Part shown: piece by piece, positions 5,538-5,745 of the stretch
How positions within the stretch are numbered: the stretch's first letter is position 1
How the letters are laid out: each line of letters starts with the position of its first letter
NCBI GenBank assembly: GCA_023455425.1
Contig: JAEYCM010000024.1
Location: forward strand, 1-5,745
DNA: 5,745 bases
Origin: Bacillota bacterium
Lineage (GTDB): Bacteria; Bacillota; Clostridia; Christensenellales; CAG-138
Direction of reading: 5' to 3'
Made by a program: the position numbers and the translations under genes
Notes under the pieces: model-generated
What the model was told of the DNA's origin: nothing
The model's database searches: none
The model's input: the letters and a program-made list of their open reading frames with translations, nothing else

Positions 5538-5745
5538 ATGAGTCAGGTATTCGGATATCCGGAATTTGATGAGTCCGGAGAAAAGATTTTAACAACTTAT
5601 ACCAATGAGTATAAGGAGATGAACATGGACATTCGTGTTTACCGCATGAAAGCCGGGGAAACCAGAACCTTTTTAAAAGAAGAAGAGGAAACAGCTGTGC
5701 TTCTTTTAAAGGGAAAGATTTTATACCGTGGTGGCGGTGTGGAGC
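5538..5745 (+). CDS. iolB: 5-deoxy-glucuronate isomerase, N-terminal part (runs off the right edge)
   Basis: 69 complete codons are visible of a protein expected to be about 260-275 residues. IolB converts 5-deoxy-glucuronate, the IolD product, to 2-deoxy-5-keto-gluconate, the IolC substrate. The start is set by AAAGGAAG at 5525-5532, 5 nt before the ATG, and the frame stays open to the edge. The visible part matches the N-terminal cupin half of the KduI/IolB family: a short FGYPEFDE lead (residues 5-12), then M-D-I-R-V-Y-R-M-K-A-G-E-T at about 30-42, and ETAVLLLKGKI near 50-60, the first cupin strands. The metal-binding His/Glu cluster of this family lies further in and is not visible. Assignment relies on this partial match plus its position after iolD. 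A KduI-type uronate isomerase is the main alternative but fits the context less well. Confidence 0.8.
   Translation, partial: MSQVFGYPEFDESGEKILTTYTNEYKEMNMDIRVYRMKAGETRTFLKEEEETAVLLLKGKILYRGGGVE

Overview
The window is an inositol (myo-inositol) catabolism locus from a moderate-GC Firmicute. Protein style, strong AAAGGAG-type ribosome binding sites, T-rich intrinsic terminators and consensus sigma-A-type promoters all suggest a clostridium, most likely a Lachnospiraceae-like gut or soil anaerobe. That assignment is inferred from protein resemblance and not proven. All genes lie on the + strand and coding density is high; the only non-coding stretches longer than 50 nt are 1246-1341 and 2362-2518.

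Layout. (1) 1-1245: the 3' part of a CoA-acylating methylmalonate/malonate-semialdehyde dehydrogenase (iolA/mmsA), open at the left edge. (2) 1262-1309: a 14-bp terminator hairpin whose 3' arm also carries the -35 of the next promoter. (3) 1342-2361: a LacI-family regulator with a sugar-binding-type sensor domain, closed by its own terminator (2373-2416). (4) 2420-2500: a dense control region with a cre-like site, an almost perfect extended -10 promoter and inverted GCACGC/GCGTGC elements. (5) 2519-5745: the operon iolC (5-dehydro-2-deoxygluconokinase), iolD (trihydroxycyclohexanedione hydrolase) and the 5' end of iolB (5-deoxy-glucuronate isomerase), which runs off the right edge.

How they fit together. 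IolD opens the ring of the trione/dione intermediate to give 5-deoxy-glucuronate. IolB isomerises this to 2-deoxy-5-keto-gluconate, and IolC phosphorylates that product. An aldolase (IolJ, not in the window) then yields DHAP plus malonate semialdehyde, which IolA converts to acetyl-CoA and CO2. Inositol dehydrogenase (IolG), inosose dehydratase (IolE), IolJ and a transporter are expected outside the window. The LacI-type protein is the obvious candidate for the pathway repressor, in place of the DeoR-type IolR of Bacillus.

I see no exotic new system. The points worth a second look are regulatory: a heptamer, TGCGTGC, found by eye only in the two intergenic regions, and a terminator that doubles as promoter and possible operator. 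The enzymes also carry substitutions at normally conserved positions: GDG to GDS in the ThDP motif of IolD, and altered NAD-loop and GxK residues in IolA.
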